Shown: one piece after another, positions 54,286 through 62,818 of the stretch
Layout of the letters: each line of letters starts with the position of its first letter
Position numbering within the stretch: the stretch's first letter is position 1
Assembly (NCBI RefSeq): GCF_900198655.1
Contig: NZ_FZPO01000008.1
Coordinates: 1-64,000, forward strand
Reading direction: 5' to 3'
DNA length: 64,000 nt
Source of the DNA: Helicobacter equorum
GTDB taxonomy: Bacteria > Campylobacterota > Campylobacteria > Campylobacterales > Helicobacteraceae
Made by a program: the position numbers and the translations under genes
The notes under the pieces: model-generated
Databases searched by the model: none
What the model was told of the DNA's origin: nothing
What the model saw: only the letters and a program-made list of their open reading frames with translations

Positions 54286-54971
54286 ACACACTCTTTTTGT
54301 AAAATTTCATAGGCAATTTGAGCACATTTTTGTTGCGCGTTTTTTTTGGAATTCCCTGTGCAGCGAGCATATTCTTTGTCATTAATAAATACTGCTATTG
54401 TAAAAGATTTTTGGTGATCAGGTCCACTTTCTGTGATAAGTTCATAGCGTGGGATTTGAGAAAATTGCGCTTGTGTGAGTTCTTGGAGAGAGGTTTTAAA
54501 GTCGCTTGAAAGTCCAAAATCGATTGTATGGTAGTTAGATTCTAAAAGTGCGTGTGTGATGCGTGATGCTTCTTGTATGCCAGATTCTAGATACACTGCG
54601 CCTATGAGTGCTTCAAAAGTATTAGAAAGAATTGAGGGCTTAGATCGTCCATTGTTGTGTTCTTCGCTTGAGGAAATAAAAATATATTTGCCTAAATCAA
54701 GGGCTAGGGCAAGTTTGTTAAACCCTTGTTCATTGACAATACAGGCGCGGAGCTTAGAGAGATCACCCTCGCTAAGTTTGGGGAATTTTTTAAACAAATA
54801 TTCTCCCACAACTAAATCAAGCACTGCATCGCCCAAAAATTCTAATCGTTCGTTATGTGTTTGTTTCTTGTAACTGCGATGTGTGAGGGCTTGAGTAAGG
54901 AGTTTTTGATCTTTGAAATGGTATTGAATTTTTTGCTCTAATTCATTAAACGCACTATGGGATTTGTTCAT
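54282..54971 (-). CDS. rnc: Ribonuclease III
   Basis: A 229-residue protein with the RNase III signature [21 protein letters not shown] (catalytic Glu and Asp, about 40-60) and a C-terminal double-stranded RNA-binding domain ([53 protein letters not shown]). It processes rRNA and structured RNAs. It is the first gene of the minus-strand run to 49154. Confidence 0.96.
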   Translation of the reverse strand: MNKSHSAFNELEQKIQYHFKDQKLLTQALTHRSYKKQTHNERLEFLGDAVLDLVVGEYLFKKFPKLSEGDLSKLRACIVNEQGFNKLALALDLGKYIFISSSEEHNNGRSKPSILSNTFEALIGAVYLESGIQEASRITHALLESNYHTIDFGLSSDFKTSLQELTQAQFSQIPRYELITESGPDHQKSFTIAVFINDKEYARCTGNSKKNAQQKCAQIAYEILQKECV

Positions 54972-55170
54972 AATTTTTGTTGCCTTTGCTAACTTTAAAA
55001 GTCTAGTATTGTAGCAAAAATGATATAAAAAAAATAAAATGTGGTTTGAGAAAATCTCTTAGAATCCGAAATTATGGTTTTATTTGTGAGTAAGAGTGCA
55101 TAAAATGATGGCAAAAGGTATACATTTTGTATGGAGTAAAACAAAAAATGTATCAACAAAAGGGTAGGGT

Positions 55171-56217
55171 ATGCGACTTTCAGAAATAGTGAGTATAGCA
55201 AGAGGATTCATGCAGAATACGCCAAGCATTAGTGCGTTTGAAAATATAAGCACTAAGATAGAAAATATTGAGTGTGGGTGGCTTTTTGTGGCACTAAATC
55301 CTCATGATATTCCTCAAGCTATCGCACAAGGGGCATATGGTATCATGTATGCTCAAGATGTGAATGTGCGAGAAGACGAGCGATGGAGTGAGTCATTATG
55401 GCAAGAAATAGCATGGATTGAAGTGCTAAATATCCATGAAGCGATAAAAAATCTCATTTATTACAAAATGCTTACTTGGAATATCCAAATGGTTAGTATG
55501 AATGCCATTGAATATGTGTTAAGTCAAAAGATTATCACCGATAAATCTGTATATATGACACAAGGAGATTCCCAAACCCTCTTAGAATCCTTGCACCCAA
55601 AAATCCGCTATATTATCACAAATAATCAAGATATTTTGCTTCTCTCTAGTAATATTATTACATTGCTAAAACCACTAAATCCACCTTTTGAACTTCTTGC
55701 TTATACACTTTTTGATGTGCGTTTGCTCTGTGAGGGTAGAGAATATCTTTTGCAGCTTCCATATCTTTTTGTAGATACACTAAGTGTTGTGTGCGCCTTT
55801 TGTCAAACCTATGGCATAGAACATAATTTAGCCAAATTCGAAAGTCTTGATGTTTTAAAGCCAAACTTCATCGATGACAAGGGGTGTTTGCGTGAATTTG
55901 GACAGACTCAAAAAGTTGTCATAGCTCAAATGGATGGAGCATACTTTCAAAATTTTATGCACTATTTTGATACATATGCTAAGTGGGGTAAGCGTTTGTA
56001 TGTAATCCCAGAATCTAGCGAGTTTGATATCCCTGAATCTAAAGATAGCACCAAGGAATTTCTTGTGTATAAAAATACTGCCGAGCTTTCCCTTGCTATC
56101 CGTCATAAGCATTATAATTTTATGCTGATTTTAGGGATTGATGATGCCAAGCTTCTTGAGATTTTGCACACACACGAGCAAACACACCAACCAACACTTT
56201 TTGATGGCATACTATGA
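55171..56217 (+). CDS. MurF-like protein lacking the ATP-binding loop
   Basis: A 348-residue protein. The N-terminal segment (ISTKIENIECGWLFVALNP, then AIAQGAYGIMYAQD) resembles the substrate-binding domain of MurE/MurF. The C-terminal segment (YNFMLILGIDDAKLLEIL) resembles the last Mur ligase strand. The middle lacks a GxxGKT/S loop and shows none of the Mur catalytic motifs, so ligase activity is unlikely. A comparable gene before cmoB exists in H. pylori. It overlaps cmoB by 4 bases. An inverted repeat (TACATTTT/AAAATGTA, 55121-55152) lies upstream. Confidence 0.55.
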   Translation: MRLSEIVSIARGFMQNTPSISAFENISTKIENIECGWLFVALNPHDIPQAIAQGAYGIMYAQDVNVREDERWSESLWQEIAWIEVLNIHEAIKNLIYYKMLTWNIQMVSMNAIEYVLSQKIITDKSVYMTQGDSQTLLESLHPKIRYIITNNQDILLLSSNIITLLKPLNPPFELLAYTLFDVRLLCEGREYLLQLPYLFVDTLSVVCAFCQTYGIEHNLAKFESLDVLKPNFIDDKGCLREFGQTQKVVIAQMDGAYFQNFMHYFDTYAKWGKRLYVIPESSEFDIPESKDSTKEFLVYKNTAELSLAIRHKHYNFMLILGIDDAKLLEILHTHEQTHQPTLFDGIL

Positions 56218-57158
56218 GTGTAAAACAAGATTTAGTATATGCCTTAGAGCAAAAATGCCAACACTTTTTTACGCGCAAAGATTCTTGTAATTTTGCTAAA
56301 GCCTTAGCAAATCTTACAAGTCTTGATATTTCTTTCAGCCTTAAGTTACCAGATATACCAAGTTATGGTATCACTCTCACACCTAATGCACCACTTACAC
56401 CAAAAGATCGCGAGATTCTGACACAAACTGCCTTGGCACTCAAGCCATGGCGTAAGGGACCATTTCGGATTGATACGCTTTTTGTCGATACAGAGTGGCA
56501 AAGTTTTATGAAATTTAATCTCCTTGCGCCATATTTGAATCTTACTGATAAAGAAGTGCTTGATATGGGCTGCAATAATGGGTATTATTTGTTTGAGATG
56601 TTGCGTTTTAAGCCTAAGGCACTCTATGGTTTTGATCCAAGCGCTGTGTATGCTGCACAATTTAATTTTCTTAATCACCTTGCCAAAACAGACATACACT
56701 TTTATCCTTTAGGGATTGAGGATTTGCGTGATTTTAGTATCGCGTATGAGCAAAAGTTTGATTGCATTATGTGTCTTGGTGTGTTGTATCATCGTAGCGA
56801 TCCTATCGCGACACTCAAAAATCTAAGTTTTGGACTAAAAAGAGGCGGGGAGCTGTTTTTGGACTGCCTCTTGATAGAATCTGATAAAGAACTATGCCTA
56901 TGCCCTAAGAAATCCTATGCTAAAATGAGTAATGTATATTTTATCCCAAGTTTAGAGGCATTAAAGGGTTGGTGTGAGCGTGCGGGGTTTGGAAGTTTTG
57001 AAATACTTGGTATGCAACAAACCACCACACAAGAACAGCGCAAAACTCCTTGGATTGATACTCTAAGCTTGGAGGATTTTTTAGATTCTCAAAGTGGGCT
57101 AACAATCGAGGGTTATCCGCCACCATTGCGTGGATATTTTAGATTGATAAAAACATAA
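56214..57158 (+). CDS. cmoB: tRNA U34 carboxymethyltransferase
   Basis: A 314-residue protein with KPWRKGPFRIDTLFVDTEWQSFMKF (about 80-104), SAM motif LDMGCNNGYYLFEML and the segment CLGVLYHRSDPIATLKNL, all typical of CmoB. It uses carboxy-SAM to form 5-oxyacetyl-uridine at tRNA position 34. CmoA is not in the window. It overlaps the MurF-like gene upstream and is 10 bases before the thioesterase gene. Confidence 0.93.
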   Translation: MSVKQDLVYALEQKCQHFFTRKDSCNFAKALANLTSLDISFSLKLPDIPSYGITLTPNAPLTPKDREILTQTALALKPWRKGPFRIDTLFVDTEWQSFMKFNLLAPYLNLTDKEVLDMGCNNGYYLFEMLRFKPKALYGFDPSAVYAAQFNFLNHLAKTDIHFYPLGIEDLRDFSIAYEQKFDCIMCLGVLYHRSDPIATLKNLSFGLKRGGELFLDCLLIESDKELCLCPKKSYAKMSNVYFIPSLEALKGWCERAGFGSFEILGMQQTTTQEQRKTPWIDTLSLEDFLDSQSGLTIEGYPPPLRGYFRLIKT

Positions 57159-57168
57159 GGAACTTTGT

Positions 57169-57609
57169 ATGGATGAGCAAGAAGACCAACTCCCCTTAGA
57201 AAACGATACGCTTAATATCTGCACGAAGCTACATACTTGTGGCGAGATCGTATTGCTTACAAGGGGAGTGGCAAATGTGCAGTTTGTGCCAGAAGAATAT
57301 ATGGTAATGGATAAAGAAGCACACAATAGCCTTATACACGCAGGATATATATTCAATGCCGCTTCGTATGCGGCAATGGCAGCTATTAATAAGCGTCATA
57401 GCATTATGATTGCTGCAGATGTGAAGTTTCTCTCCCCTATCGAATTAGGACATGAAGTGCTTTTTAAGGCGGTGGCAACGCAAATGGATACAAAAAAATG
57501 CGAGGTAAAAGTCGAGGGATTTTTGCTTGATATTAAAATTTTTGATTCACTATTTCATATCGCTGTGTTTGATAAAGCACCATTTAGTATCGCGTTGGAC
57601 AAGCTATAA
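57169..57609 (+). CDS. Hot-dog fold thioesterase-like protein
   Basis: A 146-residue protein. A hot-dog helix/strand pattern is visible: NSLIHAGYIFNAASYAAMAAIN, then VKFLSPIELGHEVLFKAVATQ, resembling the PaaI/FapR-type domain. The HAG segment at the helix start is typical. The acyl substrate is unknown. It follows cmoB directly and is likely cotranscribed. Confidence 0.8.
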   Translation: MDEQEDQLPLENDTLNICTKLHTCGEIVLLTRGVANVQFVPEEYMVMDKEAHNSLIHAGYIFNAASYAAMAAINKRHSIMIAADVKFLSPIELGHEVLFKAVATQMDTKKCEVKVEGFLLDIKIFDSLFHIAVFDKAPFSIALDKL

Positions 57610-57697
57610 CTATTGTTATTTATGAAATAGATATTGTTTTTTGGTTTGTTTTTGTTTCATAGAATTCCGCGAAATTTTAAGTTAGGAAAGGAATTTT

Positions 57698-58132
57698 ATG
57701 TTAGAAACTCATACAAAAGAAATTGTAAAAAGCACAGTGCCACTCTTGAAAGAATATGGAGAAGACATCACCAAGGTATTTTATAGGGAGCTTTTTAGTC
57801 GCTATCCGGAAGTAAAGGGTATGTTTGATATGGAGAAACAAAAAAGTGGACAACAACCGAAAGCCTTGGCAATGGCTATCTTGAATGCTGCAAAGAATAT
57901 TGATAATCTTGAAAAGATTCGCCCCTCTGTGGAGTCGATTGGTAAGATACATGTGGGATTGCATGTATTGCCAGAGCATTATCCATTAGTTGGAGAATGC
58001 CTACTTATTGCTATCAAAGAAGTCTTACAAGATGTGGCTAGTGATGAGGTTATAGAAGCGTGGGGCAAAGCTTATGGAGCGATTGCGGATTTTTATATCA
58101 ATATAGAAGCAAAGATATATCAAAATACATAA
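57698..58132 (+). CDS. Single-domain haemoglobin (Cgb-like)
   Basis: A 144-residue globin. The N-terminal VPLLKEYGEDITKVFYRELFSRYPEVKGMFDM, the distal QQPKALAMAILNAAKNID region and the proximal histidine in IGKIHVGLHVLPEHYPLVGECLL are standard for bacterial haemoglobins. It has no reductase domain, like Campylobacter Cgb, which detoxifies nitric oxide. The function is inferred by analogy. It has its own leader with an inverted repeat (TATGAAA at 57621 and TTTCATA at 57655) and ends before a terminator. Confidence 0.93.
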   Translation: MLETHTKEIVKSTVPLLKEYGEDITKVFYRELFSRYPEVKGMFDMEKQKSGQQPKALAMAILNAAKNIDNLEKIRPSVESIGKIHVGLHVLPEHYPLVGECLLIAIKEVLQDVASDEVIEAWGKAYGAIADFYINIEAKIYQNT

Positions 58133-58150
58133 GATATTGTGCCTTACACG

Positions 58151-58180
58151 CCACATACATTCATAGCGTATGTGGTTTTT
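58151..58180 (+). terminator. Terminator after the globin gene
   Basis: Stem CCACATAC/GTATGTGG with a 9-base loop followed by TTTTTAGG, 18 bases after the stop. A second 11-bp hairpin (ACACAATCAAA/TTTGATTGTGT, 58210-58241) follows without a T-run. Confidence 0.75.
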
Positions 58181-58286
58181 AGGTTTTGTGAGGATAGGGT
58201 GTTGTATGGACACAATCAAAAGCTAGAATCTTTGATTGTGTAGAGTTTATGTAAGTATCAATTACTTATAAGGTTTTGTGCTATGC

Positions 58287-59126
58287 CTAGCGTTTTAATC
58301 CATTGACGGTTTGTAGCATAGCATCTGCTGTTTGGATTGTCTTAGAATTTGCCTCATGATGCTTAAGAGAAGCAAGATATTCTCTTGCTTTTTGTTGATT
58401 AGGCTTTCTACACGATAGATGAGTATAAAGTGAGAGTTCATCACTTATCCCAAAAAGAGATTTTTTGACAGAATCAAAGAAATAATGACATACCATAATG
58501 ATTTCTGCTTGTGTATTGACATGCTCATAATTCATAATTACATCATAGTCTAATTTGTATTTTGTCCTGAATGCGATACCTGTTGATAATTTATATGCCA
58601 TCGTCCATAAGAATCTACCCTGACTTGGAATAGCTGCTGAAAATACGCCATTATCCTTTAAGAGCAGACATGAATGTGCTACAACTTCTGGCAAATTTGT
58701 TATATGTTCTAATACCGCACAGGATATGATTCGGTCATAAAGTGTATTTTCATTAGTAATATATCCCCCCCCCCTTGTTGAATACGTGTTTTCTGTAATT
58801 TGTGTAATATCTTGATAGATTGCATTTACATATTGTAGCTTTGGGGAATCTTGATATAGCGTTTCGAATGGTTCAATAATATCATAATGGCTTAAATTAT
58901 GCTCGTATGATATTTGATTTAGTGTTCCAGCGCCTATTTCTAGCGTTCTGTATCCACCTATGTCTTTTGTATCTTTTGCTACTTTATGGTGCAACCAACG
59001 TTCAAGTTTTTGAGCCATTCCGTTAGCTACTCCTTCTCCTGATCTATTGCTTTTGTAGTGTTCTTCATAGATGGCTTGATAAGCATCTGGTAGTGGATTT
59101 TTTACTTTTGGAAAATTATGAAACAT
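58287..59126 (-). CDS. Phase-variable SAM methyltransferase (ON phase) fused to a FlgG C-terminal tail
   Basis: A 279-residue class I methyltransferase. The SAM motif is YRTLEIGAGTLNQISYE (about 59-75), followed by YDIIEPFE and RIISCAVLEHITNL (motif for acid/loop residues). Residues 118-121 (RGGG) are encoded by a G10 tract that is in frame. Residues 258-279 (EANSKTIQTADAMLQTVNGLKR) are identical to the C-terminus of FlgG, because the last 70 bases are a perfect copy of the flgG 3' end. It follows flgG by 15 bases with an AAAGGAG site. The substrate is unknown; surface-glycan or polysaccharide modification would fit phase variation. Confidence 0.88.
   Translation of the reverse strand: MFHNFPKVKNPLPDAYQAIYEEHYKSNRSGEGVANGMAQKLERWLHHKVAKDTKDIGGYRTLEIGAGTLNQISYEHNLSHYDIIEPFETLYQDSPKLQYVNAIYQDITQITENTYSTRGGGYITNENTLYDRIISCAVLEHITNLPEVVAHSCLLLKDNGVFSAAIPSQGRFLWTMAYKLSTGIAFRTKYKLDYDVIMNYEHVNTQAEIIMVCHYFFDSVKKSLFGISDELSLYTHLSCRKPNQQKAREYLASLKHHEANSKTIQTADAMLQTVNGLKR
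58288..58357 (-). repeat. 70-bp direct repeat, copy 2 (3' end of methyltransferase gene)
   Basis: Seventy bases identical to 59143-59212. It supplies the last 22 codons and most of the stop codon of the methyltransferase gene. The stop is TAG here and TAA in flgG, where the identity ends. Confidence 0.97.
58765..58774 (-). repeat. G10 tract inside the methyltransferase gene
   Basis: Ten consecutive C on the plus strand, G on the coding strand. It reads AGG GGG GGG GGA (Arg-Gly-Gly-Gly, residues 118-121). Gain or loss of one G would shift the frame and remove the second half of the protein. Confidence 0.95.
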
Positions 59127-59141
59127 TTACTCTCCTTTGTT

Positions 59142-59930
59142 TTAGCGTTTTAATCCATTGACGGTTTGTAGCATAGCATCTGCTGTTTGGATTGTCTTAG
59201 AATTTGCCTCATACGCTCTTTGACCTGTGATAAGATCTGTCATTTCCTCTACAAGTTTGACATTACTCAATTCTATAAAGCCTTGCCGTAGTTGTCCAAA
59301 GCCATCTATGCCCGGCACACCTGCAATAGGTTCTCCTGAGGCATTGGTATTGATAAGTAAATTATCACCAAGCGCGTGTAATCCAGCAGGATTGACAAAA
59401 TTTACAATCTCAATTTGTCCTAATACGTTAACTTCTGTTTGATTGCCTTCTAGCACGCTCACCGTGCCATCTGTGCCTATGTTGATTTGTGTGGTATTTT
59501 CGGGAACTGCAATATTTGGAATGAGTTGATAGCCTTCAGGTGTTACGATATTGCCCTCGTTATCGAGCTTGAAACTTCCAGCGCGTGTGTAAGCGATATT
59601 GCCATCAGGGAGTTGGATTTGAAAAAATCCATTACCCGTGATTGCTATATCTAGGTTATTTTCTGTTTCTTTTGGGTGTCCTTGAGAAAACATTTTTTGC
59701 ACCGAAATCGGACGCACACCAATGCCCACTTCTATACCTGTAGGAGAGATGGTTGTTTCACTCGTTGAAGTCCCAGCATATTGGAGCACTTGATGAAATA
59801 AGTCCGCAAATTCTGCGCGTTGTTTTTTAAAGCCTATGGTATTGACATTGGCGATATTATTAGAAGTTGTATCGATTTGTAATTGCTGTCCTAGCATACC
59901 TGTGGTAGCGGTATAAATAGACCTCATCAT
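59142..59930 (-). CDS. flgG: Flagellar distal rod protein FlgG
   Basis: A 262-residue protein from ATG 59930 (AAAGGA six bases upstream), starting MMRSIYTATTGMLGQQLQIDTTSNNIANVNTIGFKKQ, the classical FlgG start. It ends SNVKLVEEMTDLITGQRAYEANSKTIQTADAMLQTVNGLKR, the D0 C-terminal helix. The frame is open further upstream to 60056 but without family support. It forms the distal rod of the flagellar basal body. The last 70 bases are duplicated downstream in the methyltransferase gene. Confidence 0.96.
   Translation of the reverse strand: MMRSIYTATTGMLGQQLQIDTTSNNIANVNTIGFKKQRAEFADLFHQVLQYAGTSTSETTISPTGIEVGIGVRPISVQKMFSQGHPKETENNLDIAITGNGFFQIQLPDGNIAYTRAGSFKLDNEGNIVTPEGYQLIPNIAVPENTTQINIGTDGTVSVLEGNQTEVNVLGQIEIVNFVNPAGLHALGDNLLINTNASGEPIAGVPGIDGFGQLRQGFIELSNVKLVEEMTDLITGQRAYEANSKTIQTADAMLQTVNGLKR
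59143..59212 (-). repeat. 70-bp direct repeat, copy 1 (native flgG 3' end)
   Basis: Seventy bases identical to 58288-58357, same orientation, 785 bases between the copies. This is the native location because the sequence encodes the normal FlgG C-terminus. Recombination between copies would delete the methyltransferase gene and leave flgG intact. Confidence 0.97.
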
Positions 59931-60024
59931 AGGCAATCCTTTGTTGTTTGTTGCGTCTTGGACGACATAAATACAGAATCTAAAAGCAAAAGTAATTCCT
60001 TTAATATCTTGTAAGAGAAAATAC

Positions 60025-60032
60025 ATTATAAT
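60025..60032. promoter_or_regulatory. Palindromic -10 element shared by flgG and the TRIC-like gene
   Basis: ATTATAAT equals its own reverse complement and so offers TATAAT on both strands. It lies 37 bases before the TRIC-like gene on the plus strand and about 95 bases before flgG on the minus strand. No other strong -10 box is seen in this 138-base gap. Confidence 0.45.
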
Positions 60033-60068
60033 CCTCGCCCATAGATTTACAACCAAAAAGGCACGGAA

Positions 60069-60722
60069 ATGTCCTATCCTATCAGTGATACCACATTATT
60101 GCATACACTCTTTGTTGTTGGGATTATTGTTGAAGCAATAACGGGTGCTTTGGCTGCAGGTAGGCATAAAATGGATCTTTTTGGCGTGATGTTTATCGCA
60201 CTTGTTACTGCCATTGGTGGAGGTTCTATCCGCGATGTATTGCTTGGGACTTATCCGCTTACATGGGTAGAGAATCCATCATATGTGATTATTATTTGTG
60301 TAAGTGCGATTCTTACGACACTTATTCCCAAAAAACTTGTGCGATTTGAAAAAGTTTTTTTAAGCCTTGATGCGTTGGGATTGGTGGTATTTAGTATTAT
60401 TGGTGCGCAAGTAGCGATGAAAAATGGTCATGGTTTTATTATCGCTGTGAGTGCAGCGTGTATTACAGGGATTTTTGGTGGAATTTTGCGCGATATTTTT
60501 TGCAATCGCATTCCGCTTGTGTTTCAAAAGGAATTATATGCCGGGGTGAGTATGATTGCAGCGACTTTATATTATGTGCTCGTGGTGGGTGTTGGAGTGG
60601 ATTCATTGCTTGCAGTGCTTATCACGCTTGTATTTGGCACACTTTTGCGCTTGTTTGCGATCGGTTATAAGCTAAATCTCCCCACATTTTCCTATGAAGA
60701 TACGCATAGATCACATAAATAA
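60069..60722 (+). CDS. UPF0126/TRIC-family cation channel protein
   Basis: A 217-residue protein with seven helices in two related halves. Each half has the conserved motif GGGxx[15 protein letters not shown] (about 49-61) and [14 protein letters not shown] (about 135-148). Bacterial TRIC homologues form trimeric cation channels. The physiological role is unknown. It is 18 bases before dnaX and probably the first gene of the plus-strand run to rpoN. Confidence 0.88.
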   Translation: MSYPISDTTLLHTLFVVGIIVEAITGALAAGRHKMDLFGVMFIALVTAIGGGSIRDVLLGTYPLTWVENPSYVIIICVSAILTTLIPKKLVRFEKVFLSLDALGLVVFSIIGAQVAMKNGHGFIIAVSAACITGIFGGILRDIFCNRIPLVFQKELYAGVSMIAATLYYVLVVGVGVDSLLAVLITLVFGTLLRLFAIGYKLNLPTFSYEDTHRSHK

Positions 60723-60740
60723 AAAATAAAAGGAATTGCA

Positions 60741-62357
60741 ATGTCATTAGCTCTTGCTTTGAAATATCGCCCCACTACCTTTGAGGATCTCATCGGACAG
60801 CACGCGGTTTCTCAAACACTTTCTCTCGCGCTAGATTCTAAACATATTTCACATGCCTATCTTTTTAGTGGTTTGCGTGGCAGTGGAAAAACGAGTTCAG
60901 CTAGAATCTTTTCACGATCGTTGCAATGCGATAAGGGACCTACTTCAAAGCCCTGTGGTGAATGTCAAAATTGTAAGGCTGCATTAGAGGGTAGGCATTT
61001 GGATATTATTGAAATGGATGCGGCTTCTAGTCGCAAGATTGATGATATTCGTGATCTTATCGAGCAGACTAAATATCGCCCAGCATTTGGACGATACAAG
61101 ATTTTTATCATTGATGAAGTGCATATGCTTACACGCGAGGCGTTTAATGCTTTATTAAAAACGCTTGAAGAACCACCTGAGTATGTAAAATTTATTTTGG
61201 CTACGACAGATCCGCTCAAACTCCCACCCACAATTTTAAGTAGGACACAACATTTTAGATTTAAACAAATCCCACAAAGGCTTGTAGTAGAGCATATCGC
61301 CCATATTTTGGATAAAGAACAAGTGCGATATGACACACAGGCATTAGATATTATCGCACGTAGTGGATCTGGAAGTTTGCGAGATACATTAACGCTTCTT
61401 GATCAAGCAATCATTTTTTGTAAAAATGATATTGATACAAGTGGCGTTACGGATATGTTAGGTATCGTTGATCCACAGATTTTTAGTGAGCTCTTTAGCA
61501 ATCTTTTAACAAATAATCTTAGCGATATTCAAGTAAGTATAGAGGTATTGCAAGAATACGAAAGTGAGATGATTATAGATGAAATGATACTTTTCCTTAA
61601 AGATAAGCTTTTAGCAAATGACAAAGCTTATCCGCCATTGCTTTTGGATAGATTTTTTAGAATCCTAACAGATTCTAAAATCCTTCTTGCACATAATACT
61701 GATGGGAGTTTTGTTCTTTTGCTAACCTTGCTCAAAATGCAAGAAGCCCTAAAAATAAAAGAAATTGATGCGATGATTGTGGATTTGGAACATCAAATTT
61801 TTGGTGCTTCAACTCCAAATGTTACACATACCACAGCAAATATTGTACCAAACCAACCTGCACACAGCCAATCTGCACAGAATCTAGCACAAAATTCCGC
61901 ACAAGCAACCATTCCAAAGATCCAAAGTCCCTTTGAAATCCTTACGCAAAAGCTATATGATAGAAATTATGAGTTAGGGGAATGTTTTGCGCGGTGTGTG
62001 AAGTTTGTGAGTTTTGAAAGTGATACGCTTACTTGGTATTCAAGTGCGGATGGTGAGGACAAAGAGAGACTTACACGACATTTTGAGATTATAAAGGCAT
62101 TTGTAGCACAAGTTTTTGGTGCGCATACCAAGATTAGTGTGCAAAAATCACAACCACAAACCACCAAGGCACAAGAAAATGGGACAAATCAAGATACTTT
62201 GATGAGCAAAGACACTCAAGCAGATCAAAATATGCCCACAAACCAAAACACTCCAAACAGCCAAAAAACTCAAGATAGAGAGTTTATACAACACAATAAA
62301 GAGATTGTGGCAAGTTTGGAGGAACACTTGGGGATTAAAGATTATTTTAAATCCTAA
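60741..62357 (+). CDS. dnaX: DNA polymerase III subunit gamma/tau
   Basis: A 538-residue protein. It has the AAA+ clamp-loader core: Walker A LFSGLRGSGKTSSARIFSRSL (about 40-60), four zinc cysteines within CDKGPTSKPCGECQNC, Walker B FIIDEVHML and sensor TTDPLKLP. Residues about 370-500 are Gln/Ala/Asn/Thr-rich linker. It loads the sliding clamp in replication. No obvious frameshift slippery site for a gamma form was seen in this pass. Confidence 0.96.
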   Translation: MSLALALKYRPTTFEDLIGQHAVSQTLSLALDSKHISHAYLFSGLRGSGKTSSARIFSRSLQCDKGPTSKPCGECQNCKAALEGRHLDIIEMDAASSRKIDDIRDLIEQTKYRPAFGRYKIFIIDEVHMLTREAFNALLKTLEEPPEYVKFILATTDPLKLPPTILSRTQHFRFKQIPQRLVVEHIAHILDKEQVRYDTQALDIIARSGSGSLRDTLTLLDQAIIFCKNDIDTSGVTDMLGIVDPQIFSELFSNLLTNNLSDIQVSIEVLQEYESEMIIDEMILFLKDKLLANDKAYPPLLLDRFFRILTDSKILLAHNTDGSFVLLLTLLKMQEALKIKEIDAMIVDLEHQIFGASTPNVTHTTANIVPNQPAHSQSAQNLAQNSAQATIPKIQSPFEILTQKLYDRNYELGECFARCVKFVSFESDTLTWYSSADGEDKERLTRHFEIIKAFVAQVFGAHTKISVQKSQPQTTKAQENGTNQDTLMSKDTQADQNMPTNQNTPNSQKTQDREFIQHNKEIVASLEEHLGIKDYFKS

Positions 62358-62377
62358 ATATCACGCAACAAGGAGAA

Positions 62378-62818
62378 ATGATGACATTTACACTAGGAGA
62401 AGAAGGTTTGGAGCCACTTTGTGGTTATCTAGATTCATATACAAAGGGACAAAAGCGAGTCTTTTTTTTGCTTAATGGTGATTTGGGGAGTGGCAAGACG
62501 ACACTTGTGAAAAATTTCGTGCATTTTAGGGGTGGTAGAGATGATGTAACTTCGCCTACCTTTAGTCTTTCACAAGATTATGATGATGTATTTCATTATG
62601 ATTTTTATCAAAAAGAATATAATCACCTCTTAGAACTTGGATTTATCGAGCTTTTTGAGCGTGAGGGTATACATTTTATCGAATGGGCTGATACTGGTAT
62701 CAAAGATCTTTTGCAAAAATGTGGTTTTGCAATCGTGCGCGTGGATATTGTGCCTTTAGATTCTGGAGAAAGGGAGTATATAATCAACGATGAATACATT
62801 ACAAGCACACAATCTTAG
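62378..62818 (+). CDS. tsaE: tRNA threonylcarbamoyladenosine biosynthesis ATPase TsaE
   Basis: A 146-residue protein with Walker A LNGDLGSGKTTLVKNFV (about 33-49), SPTFSLSQDY and HFIEWADTG. It belongs to the complex that makes t6A37 in tRNAs reading ANN codons. It starts 21 bases after dnaX and overlaps lptB by 29 bases. Confidence 0.94.
   Translation: MMTFTLGEEGLEPLCGYLDSYTKGQKRVFFLLNGDLGSGKTTLVKNFVHFRGGRDDVTSPTFSLSQDYDDVFHYDFYQKEYNHLLELGFIELFEREGIHFIEWADTGIKDLLQKCGFAIVRVDIVPLDSGEREYIINDEYITSTQS

Noticed and set aside
59931-60056. Longer open frame for flgG with an extra 42 N-terminal residues.
   Set aside because: FlgG proteins start with MMRSIYTATTGM, the ribosome site fits 59930, and the extension covers the promoter region.
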